DNA of 64,000 nucleotides from NCBI RefSeq assembly GCF_001613325.1, contig NZ_BDCD01000029.1, positions 62,001 through 126,000 on the forward strand. The letters run 5' to 3'. Below are positions 33,601-41,136 of this stretch, in pieces; position 1 is the stretch's first letter, and each line of letters starts with the position of its first letter. Under the pieces are notes generated by a model. That model did not search any database, was not told the origin of the DNA, and saw only the letters and a list, made by a program, of their open reading frames with translations. The stretch is from Nocardia yamanashiensis NBRC 100130. Lineage in GTDB: Bacteria; Actinomycetota; Actinomycetes; Mycobacteriales; Mycobacteriaceae. The position numbers and the translations under genes were made by a program.

Positions 33601-35196
33601 GCGGGTCAGCCCCCAGACCTGGCTGCCGAACGGCGCGCCCGGCACCACCAGCGCACGGGTATCGGAGGCGTTGCGTTCCAGCCAATCCGCCGTCTGCTGC
33701 CAGTACCCCGGCACCTTGTCGTAATCCCCGCGCGGGGCGAGCTTGCCGGTCCAGGCCAGCGAGGTGGACAGCGCCAGCGCGGTGAGGATGAGCGCGCCCA
33801 GCGCCACCATGCGATCGCGTTCGGGATGCGCGAAAGCCCTGCGCCACACCGGCATCGGCACCGCGGCGGGCAGCGGCACCCGGCCCAGCAGATGCGCCAG
33901 GCCCAGCACCAGGGGTAGTCGGATGAGCGGTTCCAGCTTGTGCACATTGCGCAGCGGCGCGCCCCCGGAGTCCAGGAACATGCGCACTTGTTCGGCGAAC
34001 GGCCCGCCCAGCTGGCCCGCGTAGCCGGCGCAGATGCCGACCAGGCCGACGCACAGGATCAGCACCAGCCGGCCGCGACCGGGCATGGCGCGCATGGCCA
34101 ATCCGGCCATGCCCGCGGCGGCCAGCATGCCGGTGGCCAGCACCGCGGCGGGCTGGGTGACCAGCACCGCGCCCGCGATGCGCTCCGGCGAGACGAACGG
34201 CGTCCAGCTGTCGGTGCCGCGCAGCACCTCGCCCAGCGACGCCCACTGCGTGGTGACGCCGGAGGATTCGATGTAGTCCAGGAACGGCGGACTCACCTTG
34301 CCCAGCAACAGCAATGGCACCACCCACCAGCAGGTGGCCAGCACCAGCAGCGGAATCCAGGCGCGGGTGAACTTCCACCAGGCGCGGTTCGGCCGGTACG
34401 ACGCCCACCACAGTGCGGCGGGCAGGAACGCGGCGGCCGTGGCGACCGCGTTCACCGAACCCATCAGGGCGAGCGCCAGCGCACTGCCGGCGGGGGAGGC
34501 CGCGCCCGCGCGCCCGGTACCGGCGACGAGGAAGCTACTGCGGCATCGTGCGAGGGCCCGCCGCCACCGGTTCCCTGTCGCGGGTGGGGGCGTGGCGGCG
34601 GCCGCGTCGTGGGGGTCATGCGGGCCGGCCGAGCGCAGTGCGACGCCCAGCGCGGCGGGGGCCAGCAGCACCCAGGGCGCGAGCATCATCGGCAACGTCT
34701 CGGAGGAGATGGAGCCGAGGGTGGTGAGAACGCGCGGGGAGAGCGCGAAAGCGGTGGCGGCGATGATCCGGGACCCGCGGCTGCCGATGCCGAGGGTTTC
34801 GGCCAGCCGGACGATGCCCCAGAAACCGGCGAGCAGCAGCAGCGCCCACCAGACGCGCTGGATCATCCAGGCGGGCAGGCCCAGGACGTGCCCGAGGGAG
34901 AAGAACGCGCCGTGCGGGAAGAAGTATCCGTAAGCCTGGTTCTGCACCTGGCCCATCGGGGCCTGGCTGCTCCACAGGTGCGAGGCGCGCGCGAGGAATC
35001 CGAGCGGATTCTGTGCCAGGTCGTATTTGGTGTCGGCGACCGTGCGCCCCGGCGCCTGCAGAAAGGTCAGCAGGAATGCGGCGAGGATGGTCCCGAGCAG
35101 CCAGCGGCGGCCCAGCGGTGCGATCTCCGAGGACCGGTCCGCGTCGGGACCGGTCGCGGTGTCGCTCGAAGTCAGGTCAGCGGGCGCCGTACTCAA
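30655..35196 (-). CDS. aftD: alpha-(1->3)-arabinofuranosyltransferase AftD
   Basis: A 1513-residue GT-C membrane enzyme that adds arabinofuranose from decaprenyl-phospho-arabinose to arabinogalactan and lipoarabinomannan on the outer face of the membrane. The first helix (about 30-48) is followed by the DTKYDL motif expected in this family. Membrane helices run to about residue 490, then a large extracytoplasmic region contains two F5/8 type C (carbohydrate-binding) domains at about 815-950 and 1045-1158, and helices return near the C-terminus (about 1395-1510). The start appears to be TTG 35196, located inside the DUF2613 gene, since no other start codon precedes conserved sequence. The M. 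tuberculosis protein is about 1400 residues. Confidence 0.93.
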   Translation of the reverse strand: MSTAPADLTSSDTATGPDADRSSEIAPLGRRWLLGTILAAFLLTFLQAPGRTVADTKYDLAQNPLGFLARASHLWSSQAPMGQVQNQAYGYFFPHGAFFSLGHVLGLPAWMIQRVWWALLLLAGFWGIVRLAETLGIGSRGSRIIAATAFALSPRVLTTLGSISSETLPMMLAPWVLLAPAALGVALRSAGPHDPHDAAAATPPPATGNRWRRALARCRSSFLVAGTGRAGAASPAGSALALALMGSVNAVATAAAFLPAALWWASYRPNRAWWKFTRAWIPLLVLATCWWVVPLLLLGKVSPPFLDYIESSGVTTQWASLGEVLRGTDSWTPFVSPERIAGAVLVTQPAAVLATGMLAAAGMAGLAMRAMPGRGRLVLILCVGLVGICAGYAGQLGGPFAEQVRMFLDSGGAPLRNVHKLEPLIRLPLVLGLAHLLGRVPLPAAVPMPVWRRAFAHPERDRMVALGALILTALALSTSLAWTGKLAPRGDYDKVPGYWQQTADWLERNASDTRALVVPGAPFGSQVWGLTRDEPLQALASTPWAVRDSIPLNPPGAIRAMDSVQRLIADGRPSTGLAPTLAAQGIGILVLRNDLDPDTARSTRPMLAHRAIEGSPGLVKVTEFGEPSEPRKVDGLVADGDLRPSYPAIEIYRVEAATPGTAVDNAAGIGGHQSDSGSTSHPGRERAGDGGAVGVRSGAGAPESFPGAYTVPLSGVPVVQGGPEVLERLRRNGSSDSVLLAADAARAGLPVRGVTVTDTPMDRETDFGRVDNHNSALRAATDARRTHNLVPDYAVPGTPPVEGEWSGATVTASGSAADATQIGGAAPGNSTAAAFDGDPATAWISNGAEHAVGQWLRLDLDQPVNSAVLKITTSAAAIGSPVKWLEVATSKGTVSARITEPGAPVNVSLPPGRTEWIKITAARTEDGSAGGQFGISELTLDDYADREHPVRVDIRHRTVLPAAPAGAQVDGWDLGQEFPGRSACFDAPDRVRCSKALALSAEEPGVFQRTLTVQQPITVGAELTVHTRPGPALANLLTDRDRPVARGQSDVGDPRGSAFAATDGDPRTSWIAPETSVRNPTGAKPTLVIDLPEPTLVTGLEVLPSRGDLPAHASAVAVNLGNGPQVREIDPEATGATRLELEPFVTDRIELSINSWKPVLDQTALGFAAEQPPGLAEVNVLGPDYPAPADPNRLLTVDCDNGPTIAAAGRTLHTTVTGTAAEFLSGAPLPAKVCAVTEDSASGASDSEPVTRAIGDPADAGFDLLGGRVDVTVAATSLFTVDELALTRTGAGAAPAEPAIDGGRTDGTLTPAADRNAVSAPAGTRVLVLPLSTNVGWQARTADGTELQPIVIDGWQQAWLLPPDAKGPVTVSFPADRWYRFAIFGGLLLLIPLAVIAFRSARRPRPDNGPAPRTWRSRTVGAIGLAAATGLICGPAGIALTALGLIADRYLLRRHPTLLVWVAGLGTAVCAAALSTGPWRSLDGYLGGSLWVQFPALVAIVAVGIAALPSRER

Positions 35197-35347
35197 CGTT
35201 GTTCAGCAGCGACGAGGAAGAGTCGCCACTGCGATCGATGTCGGGGCGCGTGTCCTGCGAGGCCGCCATCGTGATGACCAGGACCGCCGCCAGCCCGACC
35301 AGGGCTCCACCGACAGCACTCGCTGCACCAGGAACGGCAAACTTCAT
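35177..35347 (-). CDS. DUF2613 small membrane protein (Rv0236A-like)
   Basis: A 56-residue protein too short for many gene callers. It has one helix (about 8-29, ASAVGGALVGLAAVLVITM) and a polar tail ending LLNNVEYGAR, the signature of DUF2613. GGGAG precedes ATG 35347 at a 7-base spacing. Its 3' end overlaps the TTG start of aftD by 20 bases in another frame, so the pair is probably translationally coupled, and the protein may be an accessory factor of AftD. The same tandem pair occurs in mycobacteria. Confidence 0.88.
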   Translation of the reverse strand: MKFAVPGAASAVGGALVGLAAVLVITMAASQDTRPDIDRSGDSSSSLLNNVEYGAR

Positions 35348-35727
35348 CGCGGTACTCCCAACATCGGACGCATGCGTAACTCGGCCAACCTAGCAGGTCG
35401 ATCACCGATCGGCCGACAGGAGTTCGATCAACTCTCGAAACTCCCAGGGGCTGCGCCCCCCGAACTCCCTGGGGAAGAGTCTCGGGGGCAAGCCCCCGAA
35501 CCCCCGATCGGGGGAAGGGGACCTGCCCGAACGCCGGGGCGAAAGGGCTGTGGATTGCCCGCCGAACCTCGAAGCGAGATGGTCGTTCGTCCGTCGAACT
35601 CCGCGCTGAGAGTGGCCGGGTTGCTCGCCGAACTCCGCGGTATTCGGCCGCTGCTCCGGCGCCGATCCGGCGGGCGCACCTCACCCCTCGTCATCCCGGT
35701 GTGCTTTCGGCCGGGATCCCCTCGGAG
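35348..35727. other. 380-bp intergenic region without a gene
   Basis: This stretch separates the minus-strand DUF2613-aftD pair from the minus-strand isochorismate synthase gene. It holds the GC-rich palindromic repeat cluster at 35447-35514. No frame with a plausible start and coding pattern was seen. Confidence 0.6.
35447..35514 (+). repeat. GC-rich palindromic repeat cluster, copy A
   Basis: Three palindromes in 68 bases: GGGGC-TGC-GCCCC (35447-35459), CGGGGGC-AA-GCCCCCG (35483-35498) and CCCCCGATCGGGGG (35501-35514). The second, with its AACCCCC flank, recurs in the opposite orientation at 52722-52745. Confidence 0.7.
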
Positions 35728-36816
35728 CTACTCCGGCACCGCGCAATTCAAGCCGTTGAAGAAGGTGCGGAGTTTGGCCGTGGTCTCCACGAGTTCGGTG
35801 TGGGGATCGGACGCCGCGACGATGCCGCCGCCGCCGAAGGCGCGCAGGGTCAGGCCGTCGGCGGAGAGTTCGGCGCAGCGAATGGCTACCACCCATTCGC
35901 CGTCGCCGTGGTCGTCGCACCAGCCGACGGCGCCGCTGTAGAAGCCGCGGTCGCCTTCTTGATCGGTGATGAGTTCCAGCGCGAGGTCGGTGGGGGTGCC
36001 GCAGATCGCGGGGGTGGGGTGCAGGAGGACCGCGAGGTCGAGGGCGGTGATCGAGGGGTCGCGGAGGGTGCCGGTGATGGGGGTGGCCAGGTGCCAGACC
36101 TCGGGGGTTTGCAGGAGTTCGGGGCCGTCGGGGATGACGAGGTCGCAGACGGGGTCGAGGCGTTCGCGGATCCACTCGATCACATACGCGTGCTCGTCCT
36201 GATTCTTGGTGCTGGCCAAGAGTTCTCGCGCTTGGGCGGCATCGGCGGCGGGGTCGGCGAGGCGCGGGAGGGTGCCGGCCAGGGGGCGCAGGGTGACGGC
36301 GGTGCCGTGCCGGGCGACCAGGACTTCGGGGGTGGCGCCGAGCAGGGTTTCACCGGGGCGGCCGGCGGGGGTGAGGTCGACGGCGAAGACGTTGGCGCGC
36401 GGATGCCGGGTGATCAGATGCGCGGCGATCAGTTCCGGGTCCAGGGGCGCGTCGGCGGTGGCGAGCAGGGAGCGGGCGGCCACCACTTTGCGCAGCGGCC
36501 GGCCCGGGTCGGAGAGTTGTTCGACCAGTTTCGTCACGCGCGCGACATGCTCTGCGGCACTGGGGATCTCGGTGACGATGCGGACTTCCGGCAGGGCCGG
36601 GAGCGCGGTGGGCCGCCAGGGTCCGGCGGTGTGGAGGGCTGTGGCGGGTGCGCGCAGGGCGGCGGGGCGGGCCGGGTCGAAGGGGAGTGCGCCGACGATC
36701 AGTTCGGCGGTTCCGTCCCGCAGCGCCGCGCTCGCACCGGCCACGCTGTCGAACGCGCGTCGCGTGCCGCTGGTGCGTACGACACCGTCGGGTGTCGCGA
36801 GCAGAAAACCGTCCAT
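35728..36816 (-). CDS. isochorismate synthase
   Basis: A 362-residue chorismate-utilising enzyme that converts chorismate to isochorismate, the first step to menaquinone or to salicylate/dihydroxybenzoate siderophores. Conserved elements are LRKVVAARS (about 108), the substrate-contact segment around LRPLAGTLPR, LHPTPAICGTP (about 264-274) and the Mg-binding/acidic segment DRGFYSGAVGWCD. Length and pattern fit EntC/MenF-type synthases. ATG 36816 has a -10 element 7 bases upstream. No other siderophore or menaquinone gene is adjacent, so the pathway cannot be decided here. Confidence 0.9.
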   Translation of the reverse strand: MDGFLLATPDGVVRTSGTRRAFDSVAGASAALRDGTAELIVGALPFDPARPAALRAPATALHTAGPWRPTALPALPEVRIVTEIPSAAEHVARVTKLVEQLSDPGRPLRKVVAARSLLATADAPLDPELIAAHLITRHPRANVFAVDLTPAGRPGETLLGATPEVLVARHGTAVTLRPLAGTLPRLADPAADAAQARELLASTKNQDEHAYVIEWIRERLDPVCDLVIPDGPELLQTPEVWHLATPITGTLRDPSITALDLAVLLHPTPAICGTPTDLALELITDQEGDRGFYSGAVGWCDDHGDGEWVVAIRCAELSADGLTLRAFGGGGIVAASDPHTELVETTAKLRTFFNGLNCAVPE

Positions 36817-36823
36817 ATTTCCG

Positions 36824-36829
36824 ACCCTA
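36824..36829 (-). promoter_or_regulatory. -10 element, leaderless start of the isochorismate synthase
   Basis: TAGGGT on the minus strand ends 7 bases before ATG 36816; no Shine-Dalgarno sequence lies between. Confidence 0.5.
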
Positions 36830-36925
36830 GTCCGGTCCCGCGGGGGTGGCGGCAGGGGAGCGACGCATCTCTCAGCACCCGCCCGCGGCCCGTCCGACCA
36901 GCGATCTTCCAGTGTCGTTGCGCCG

Positions 36926-37411
36926 TCAGGGTTTCGGCCCGGGTTCCCGCCCGGGCGGCACCATCAGCACCGGCCGATGGCAGTGTTTGAGCACCGCGTC
37001 GGCAACGCTGGAATGCATGAGCGCCCGGATGCCGGTGGCCCCGCGGGTGCCCGCCACGATGATGTCCACATCCAGTTCGTCGGCCACTTCGACAATGGCC
37101 GTCCAGATGGTGGTGGTGCATTCCACGGTCCGCGCCTCGGCGTTCAGCCCGGCCAGCTTGGCCAGCTTCACGCCCTCGGCATTGATGGTCTTGGCATCGG
37201 CGAACGCGATGTCCTCGATCTCCTCGTCGGTCACCCAGTCGGGCTGCATCACCCCGGAGATCCCGGACAGCCGCGCCGCCTGCCGCACCATGGGCTCCCA
37301 CGCGGTGAGCACCACGGCTCTGTTCGCGGCCAGGAACCGGCCGGCGTATTCGACGGCCCGGCGCGCGTTCTCGGAGCCGTCGTAGGCGATGAGCATCAGA
37401 TCGCAGGGCAT
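36926..37411 (-). CDS. universal stress protein (UspA family)
   Basis: A 161-residue single-domain Usp. It begins with the beta-1 strand LMLIAYDGSENARRAVEYA, where the Asp of YDGS is the usual nucleotide-contact residue. The C-terminal nucleotide loop is GTRGATGIRALMHSSVAD: the expected spacing G-2x-G-9x-G-S/T is present but the third Gly is Ser. ATP binding is therefore likely but not certain. GGGAGG lies 7 bases before ATG 37411, which is preferred to upstream in-frame codons. Usp proteins modulate survival under hypoxia or starvation in actinobacteria. Confidence 0.9.
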   Translation of the reverse strand: MPCDLMLIAYDGSENARRAVEYAGRFLAANRAVVLTAWEPMVRQAARLSGISGVMQPDWVTDEEIEDIAFADAKTINAEGVKLAKLAGLNAEARTVECTTTIWTAIVEVADELDVDIIVAGTRGATGIRALMHSSVADAVLKHCHRPVLMVPPGREPGPKP

Positions 37412-37659
37412 GACGAACCTCCCGGTGGGTACGTCCGACTCTGTCCCGAGCCTACCCCGCCGGGGCCTCGCTACGCGGCACCCGCCGCGCGGGATGGAGA
37501 CCGAATCAGATACAGCTTGTCCACAGTTTGCGAACGATTCACCCAAATTCGTAGTGCGCGCGCTCAGCGGGGTTTTCACTGAGAATTGGTAAGTGTGTCG
37601 GCTCTCGCCGACGATCGACATCGCCGTCGTTGGAGCAAGGCCCGAACGAGGGGTGGATT

Positions 37660-38106
37660 GTGCGGTTGGACGAGCTGACGACTCCGCAGGAATGGGCGCG
37701 CGTGTATCGCTCCCTGTTCGGACTGCCGTATGTGCACGTGACCACCCCGGGTTTCGTCGTACTACCGCTGATCGACACCATCGCGGCATTGAACACCCCG
37801 GAACCGTTGGGGGCCTTGATACTCGACGAACTCGAACGGATCGGCGTGCCCGGCCCGGTGCTGGTGCGCGAGCGCCCGCCGCGCCGCACCTTCCTGGCCG
37901 TGTTCGACGGCTACCCCTCCGACGAGTGCATAGAGATTCTCGAACGCAACAGCGTCGATATCGGCCCGCATCGCAGTAATGTCATCCTGCCCACCGGATT
38001 CGGCCGGCACACCCATGAGGGCCGCTGGTGGGCGCGCGCTCCCCAGCGTGACGAATCAATGCCCCTGCTGTCCGAGGTGGTGGCCGCCGCGCAGGCGGTC
38101 CTGTGA
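37660..38106 (+). CDS. hypothetical protein paired with an ADP-ribosylglycohydrolase
   Basis: A 148-residue soluble protein starting at GTG 37660 (GAGGGG 6-7 bases upstream). It has alternating strands and helices (FVVLPLIDTIAALN, FLAVFDGYPSDECIEIL) and ends with NVILPTGFGRHTHEGRWWAR and a helix. That last pattern is faintly reminiscent of small prim-pol-fold proteins of actinobacteria, but no catalytic motif is visible, so no function is assigned. The next gene starts 7 bases after its stop, so the two are almost certainly co-transcribed. Confidence 0.6.
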   Translation: MRLDELTTPQEWARVYRSLFGLPYVHVTTPGFVVLPLIDTIAALNTPEPLGALILDELERIGVPGPVLVRERPPRRTFLAVFDGYPSDECIEILERNSVDIGPHRSNVILPTGFGRHTHEGRWWARAPQRDESMPLLSEVVAAAQAVL

Positions 38107-38113
38107 GGATTCG

Positions 38114-39508
38114 GTGGATTCGATAGAGACGGCGTTCTTCGGCCACCACGAGGCCGATCCGCGCGCCCTGCTGTACTTCGAATGGTGCCAGCGCCGGGAA
38201 TCCGGTTACGCGGTGGACGATTTCGCGGAGGAGGTCCGCGAGCTCACCCACACCGCGCAACCGCAGCCGGGTTCCTGCTGGAAGCTGCTGGACCGGGTGG
38301 AAGCGGCGCCGCGGCTACCCGGCTGGCCCTACGACGAATGGGCCGATATCGGTCCGCCGCGCGCCCGCGACGCTCCCGCCGCCGCGAAAAGCCCGGTCGC
38401 CCTGCGGCATTCGGAACTGCTCGATCGCATCCACGGCGGCTGGCTGGGCCGTTGCATCGGCTGCACGCTCGGCAAGCCGCTGGAGAACGGTTTCCTCTGG
38501 ACACCCGACCGCATCCGCGCCTATCTGGAACCCGCCGCCGCCTACCCCCTGCGCGATTACGTCCCCGCCCGCGATCCCATGCCCGACGACCTCCGATTGC
38601 ATTGGACCTGGGCGGAATCCACGCTCGGCCACGTCGACGGCGCACCCCGCGACGACGACCTCGACTACACGGTGCTGGGCCTGCACCTGCTCGAACAGCA
38701 CGGCCCCGATTTCACGGTGGCGGATGTCGCGGCCCTCTGGCTGGAACGCCTCCCGTTCTTGCAGACGTACACCGCCGAGCGCGTCGCCTACCGCAATCTC
38801 ATCGACGGCTACCTGCCGCCCGAGACCGCCACTTGGCGAAACCCGTACCGCGAGTGGATAGGTGCGCTCATCCGCGCCGATATCTACGGCTACGTCAGCC
38901 CGGGCGATCCGCGTCGCGCCGCCGCCCTGGCCGCCCGCGACGCCTCGATCTCGCACGTGGGCAATGGATTATGGGCCGCCATGTGGGCCGCCGCGCTGGT
39001 GGCGGCCGCTTTCACCGCTCCCGATCCGCACACCGCGCTGGCCGTCGCGCACCGGGTGCTGCCGCCGCGCTCCCGCCTGGCGGTGGCGCTCACGGAGGTA
39101 GCCGAAGATTATCGCCGGGGATTTCCCTGGGACCACGCCGTCGCGGCGATCCGCGCCCGGCACGGCCACTACAACTGGGTCCACGCTATCGGCAATGCGG
39201 CCTGTATCGCCGCCGGACTGCTCTGGGGCGAAGGCGATTTCACCCGGACGGTCGGTCTCACCGTGCAAGCGGGCTGGGACACCGACTCCAACGGCGCGAC
39301 CGTGGGCTCGGTGGCGGGCATCCTGACCGGGGCGTCCGGTATCCCGGCGCATTGGACGGCACCCCTGCACGACCGCTTGCGCAGCGCGGTCTCCGGATAC
39401 GACAGCAGCGGCATCACGGACCTGGCGCGGCGCACGACGGCGCTGATCGGTCAGGGGGCCGCGGCGGCGGGGATCGAACCCGCGACTCCCTCGCTGCCGG
39501 AAAGGTGA
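38114..39508 (+). CDS. ADP-ribosylglycohydrolase family protein with N-terminal extension
   Basis: A 464-residue protein. The C-terminal ~360 residues are an ARH-type fold (PF03747). The first motif is DRIHGGWLGRCIGCTLGKP (about 104-122), the first metal-binding cluster is RDDDLDY (179-185) and the second is GWDTDSNGATVGSVAG (about 385-402), where Asp residues bind two Mg ions in known hydrolases. Residues 1-95 form an extra Trp/Glu-rich helical region (YFEWCQRRESGYAVDDFAEE) not found in minimal ARH enzymes. GTG 38114 follows the upstream stop by 7 bases. It probably removes ADP-ribose from a protein or small molecule; the substrate is unknown. Confidence 0.82.
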   Translation: MDSIETAFFGHHEADPRALLYFEWCQRRESGYAVDDFAEEVRELTHTAQPQPGSCWKLLDRVEAAPRLPGWPYDEWADIGPPRARDAPAAAKSPVALRHSELLDRIHGGWLGRCIGCTLGKPLENGFLWTPDRIRAYLEPAAAYPLRDYVPARDPMPDDLRLHWTWAESTLGHVDGAPRDDDLDYTVLGLHLLEQHGPDFTVADVAALWLERLPFLQTYTAERVAYRNLIDGYLPPETATWRNPYREWIGALIRADIYGYVSPGDPRRAAALAARDASISHVGNGLWAAMWAAALVAAAFTAPDPHTALAVAHRVLPPRSRLAVALTEVAEDYRRGFPWDHAVAAIRARHGHYNWVHAIGNAACIAAGLLWGEGDFTRTVGLTVQAGWDTDSNGATVGSVAGILTGASGIPAHWTAPLHDRLRSAVSGYDSSGITDLARRTTALIGQGAAAAGIEPATPSLPER

Positions 39509-39518
39509 GCTACGGCGA

Positions 39519-39550
39519 AGGGCGGTACCGGAGGAATCCGATACCGCCCT
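39519..39550. terminator. hairpin between convergent genes
   Basis: AGGGCGGTA and TACCGCCCT form a 9-bp stem that continues past one mismatch into a CGGA/TCCG inner stem. It lies between the 3' ends of the ARH gene and fadA2. No long T run follows. Confidence 0.65.
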
Positions 39551-39586
39551 GGACAACTGCATTGCGACGGCTATGCCGCCACGCGG

Positions 39587-40909
39587 CTAGCGCTCGACGA
39601 TCGCCACGACGCCCTGGCCGCCCGCGGCGCAGATGGAGACCAGCGCGCGGCCGCCGCCCTTCTCCGCCAGCTGCTTGGCGGTCTGGGCGATGATGCGGCC
39701 GCCGGTGGCGGCGAACGGGTGGCCCGCGGCCAGCGAGGAACCGTTCACGTTCAGCTTCGACCGGTCGATCGAGCCGAGCGCGCCGTCCAGGCCCAGGCGC
39801 TCCTTGCAGTACTGATCCGACTCCCACGCCTGCAGGGTGGCGAGCACGACGGACGCGAACGCCTCGTGGATCTCGTAGTAGTCGAAGTCCTGCAGGGTCA
39901 GCCCGTTTCGGGCCAGCAGGCGCGGCACCGCGTAGGTGGGGGCCATCAGCAGGCCGTCCGGGCCGTGGATGTAGTCCACCGCGGCGACCTCGGAGTCCAC
40001 CAGGTAGGCCAGCGGCGACAGGTTGCGCGAGGCCGCCCACTCCTCCGAGCCCAGCAGCACCGCGGACGCGCCGTCGGTGAGCGGGGTGGAGTTGCCGGCG
40101 GTCATGGTGGCGTCGCCCAGCTTGGTGCCGAACACCGGCTTCAGGGTCGACAGCTTCTCGATGGTCGAGCCGGGACGCAGGTTGTCGTCGCGGGTCAGGC
40201 CCAGGAAGGGGGTGATCAGGTCGTCCATGAAACCGCGGTCGTAGGCGGCGGCCATGTTCTTGTGCGACAGGTAGGCCAGCTCGTCCTGGGCCTCGCGGGA
40301 GACGCCGAATTCCTTGGCGGTGATGGCGGCGTGCTCGCCCATCGAAAGTCCGGTGCGCGGTTCGGCATTGCGCGGGATCTCGATGCCGACCATGGACGGG
40401 CGCAGGCGGCCGACCAGCTTCACGTAGTCGGAGTTCTTCTTGGCGCGGTTGGCGTCGAGCATCCACTCGCGCATGCCCTCGCTCACGCCGATGGGCGCGT
40501 CGGAGGTGGTGTCGGTGCCGCCGCCGATGCCGTTCTCCAGCCGGCCCAGCGCGATGCCGTCGGCCACGGTGACGATGGACTGCAGGCCGGTGCCGCAGGC
40601 CAGCTGCAGGTCGTGGGCCGGGGTGTACGGGGACAGGGTGGAGCCGAGCACCGACTCGCGGATCATGCCGTGCTCGCCGACCCGCTTGAGCACCGCGCCG
40701 CCGACGACCATGCCCAGGCGCTCGCCCTGCAGGCCGAAGCGGCTGACGAGGCCGTTCAGCGCGGCGGTGAACATGTCCTGGTTGGAGGCGTGGGCGTACT
40801 TGCCGTCGGAGCGAGCGAACGGAATGCGGTTACCGCCGAGGATGGCTACCGGGCGGGCCTGCTTGGTGTTCTTGGCCGCGGTCTTCGCCGAACGGGCTTT
40901 GGTGGTCAC
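39587..40909 (-). CDS. fadA2: acetyl-CoA acyltransferase (thiolase) FadA2-like
   Basis: A 440-residue thiolase, the same length as M. tuberculosis FadA2. The nucleophilic Cys105 lies in LQLACGTGLQ, the catalytic His397 in AAGHPFAATGG and the second Cys427 in SICAAGGQG, with the EIHEAFAS loop present. It cleaves 3-ketoacyl-CoA or condenses acetyl-CoA units. GTG 40909 is chosen because GGAGA precedes it and it begins the Lys/Ala-rich leader typical of this group; open frame upstream is not conserved. It is divergent from fabG4 across an intergenic region containing a palindromic operator. Confidence 0.93.
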   Translation of the reverse strand: MTTKARSAKTAAKNTKQARPVAILGGNRIPFARSDGKYAHASNQDMFTAALNGLVSRFGLQGERLGMVVGGAVLKRVGEHGMIRESVLGSTLSPYTPAHDLQLACGTGLQSIVTVADGIALGRLENGIGGGTDTTSDAPIGVSEGMREWMLDANRAKKNSDYVKLVGRLRPSMVGIEIPRNAEPRTGLSMGEHAAITAKEFGVSREAQDELAYLSHKNMAAAYDRGFMDDLITPFLGLTRDDNLRPGSTIEKLSTLKPVFGTKLGDATMTAGNSTPLTDGASAVLLGSEEWAASRNLSPLAYLVDSEVAAVDYIHGPDGLLMAPTYAVPRLLARNGLTLQDFDYYEIHEAFASVVLATLQAWESDQYCKERLGLDGALGSIDRSKLNVNGSSLAAGHPFAATGGRIIAQTAKQLAEKGGGRALVSICAAGGQGVVAIVER

Positions 40910-40976
40910 TCGAGTCTCCAGTGTCTCGTCGGTGGATTTCCCCTGCGCGCGATCCCGCGGGACCCGCTGCTGTCGG

Positions 40977-41005
40977 TTTACATTAAACTTACTCTGGAGT
41001 AAGTT
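40977..41005 (+). promoter_or_regulatory. fabG4 promoter with TetR-type operator, shared with fadA2
   Basis: The plus promoter is TTTACA (40977-40982), 17 bases, then TAAGTT (41000-41005). A palindrome AACTTACTCTGGAGTAAGTT at 40986-41005 has 9-bp arms and covers the spacer and the -10. On the minus strand a TAATGT -10-like element for fadA2 lies at 40980-40985, directly abutting the palindrome. A close relative of the palindrome lies upstream of the TetR gene at 45498-45517. A bound repressor would block both promoters. Confidence 0.72.
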
Positions 41006-41136
41006 CATTTGTCGACACCGGACCCCTTCGATGTGCGCAAGACCGCTTCGGACTGTGCGCGCGCACGTGGGCGAACGGCGAAGACGACACGACAATCGAG
41101 GCGTAGACCCCCGAGACGAAGAGAAGGTAGGAACCA

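Noticed and set aside
40910..41095. An N-terminal extension of FadA2 starting at 41095
   Set aside because: The extension would cross the divergent promoter and operator and lacks conserved sequence; GTG 40909 with GGAGA gives the usual 440-residue length.
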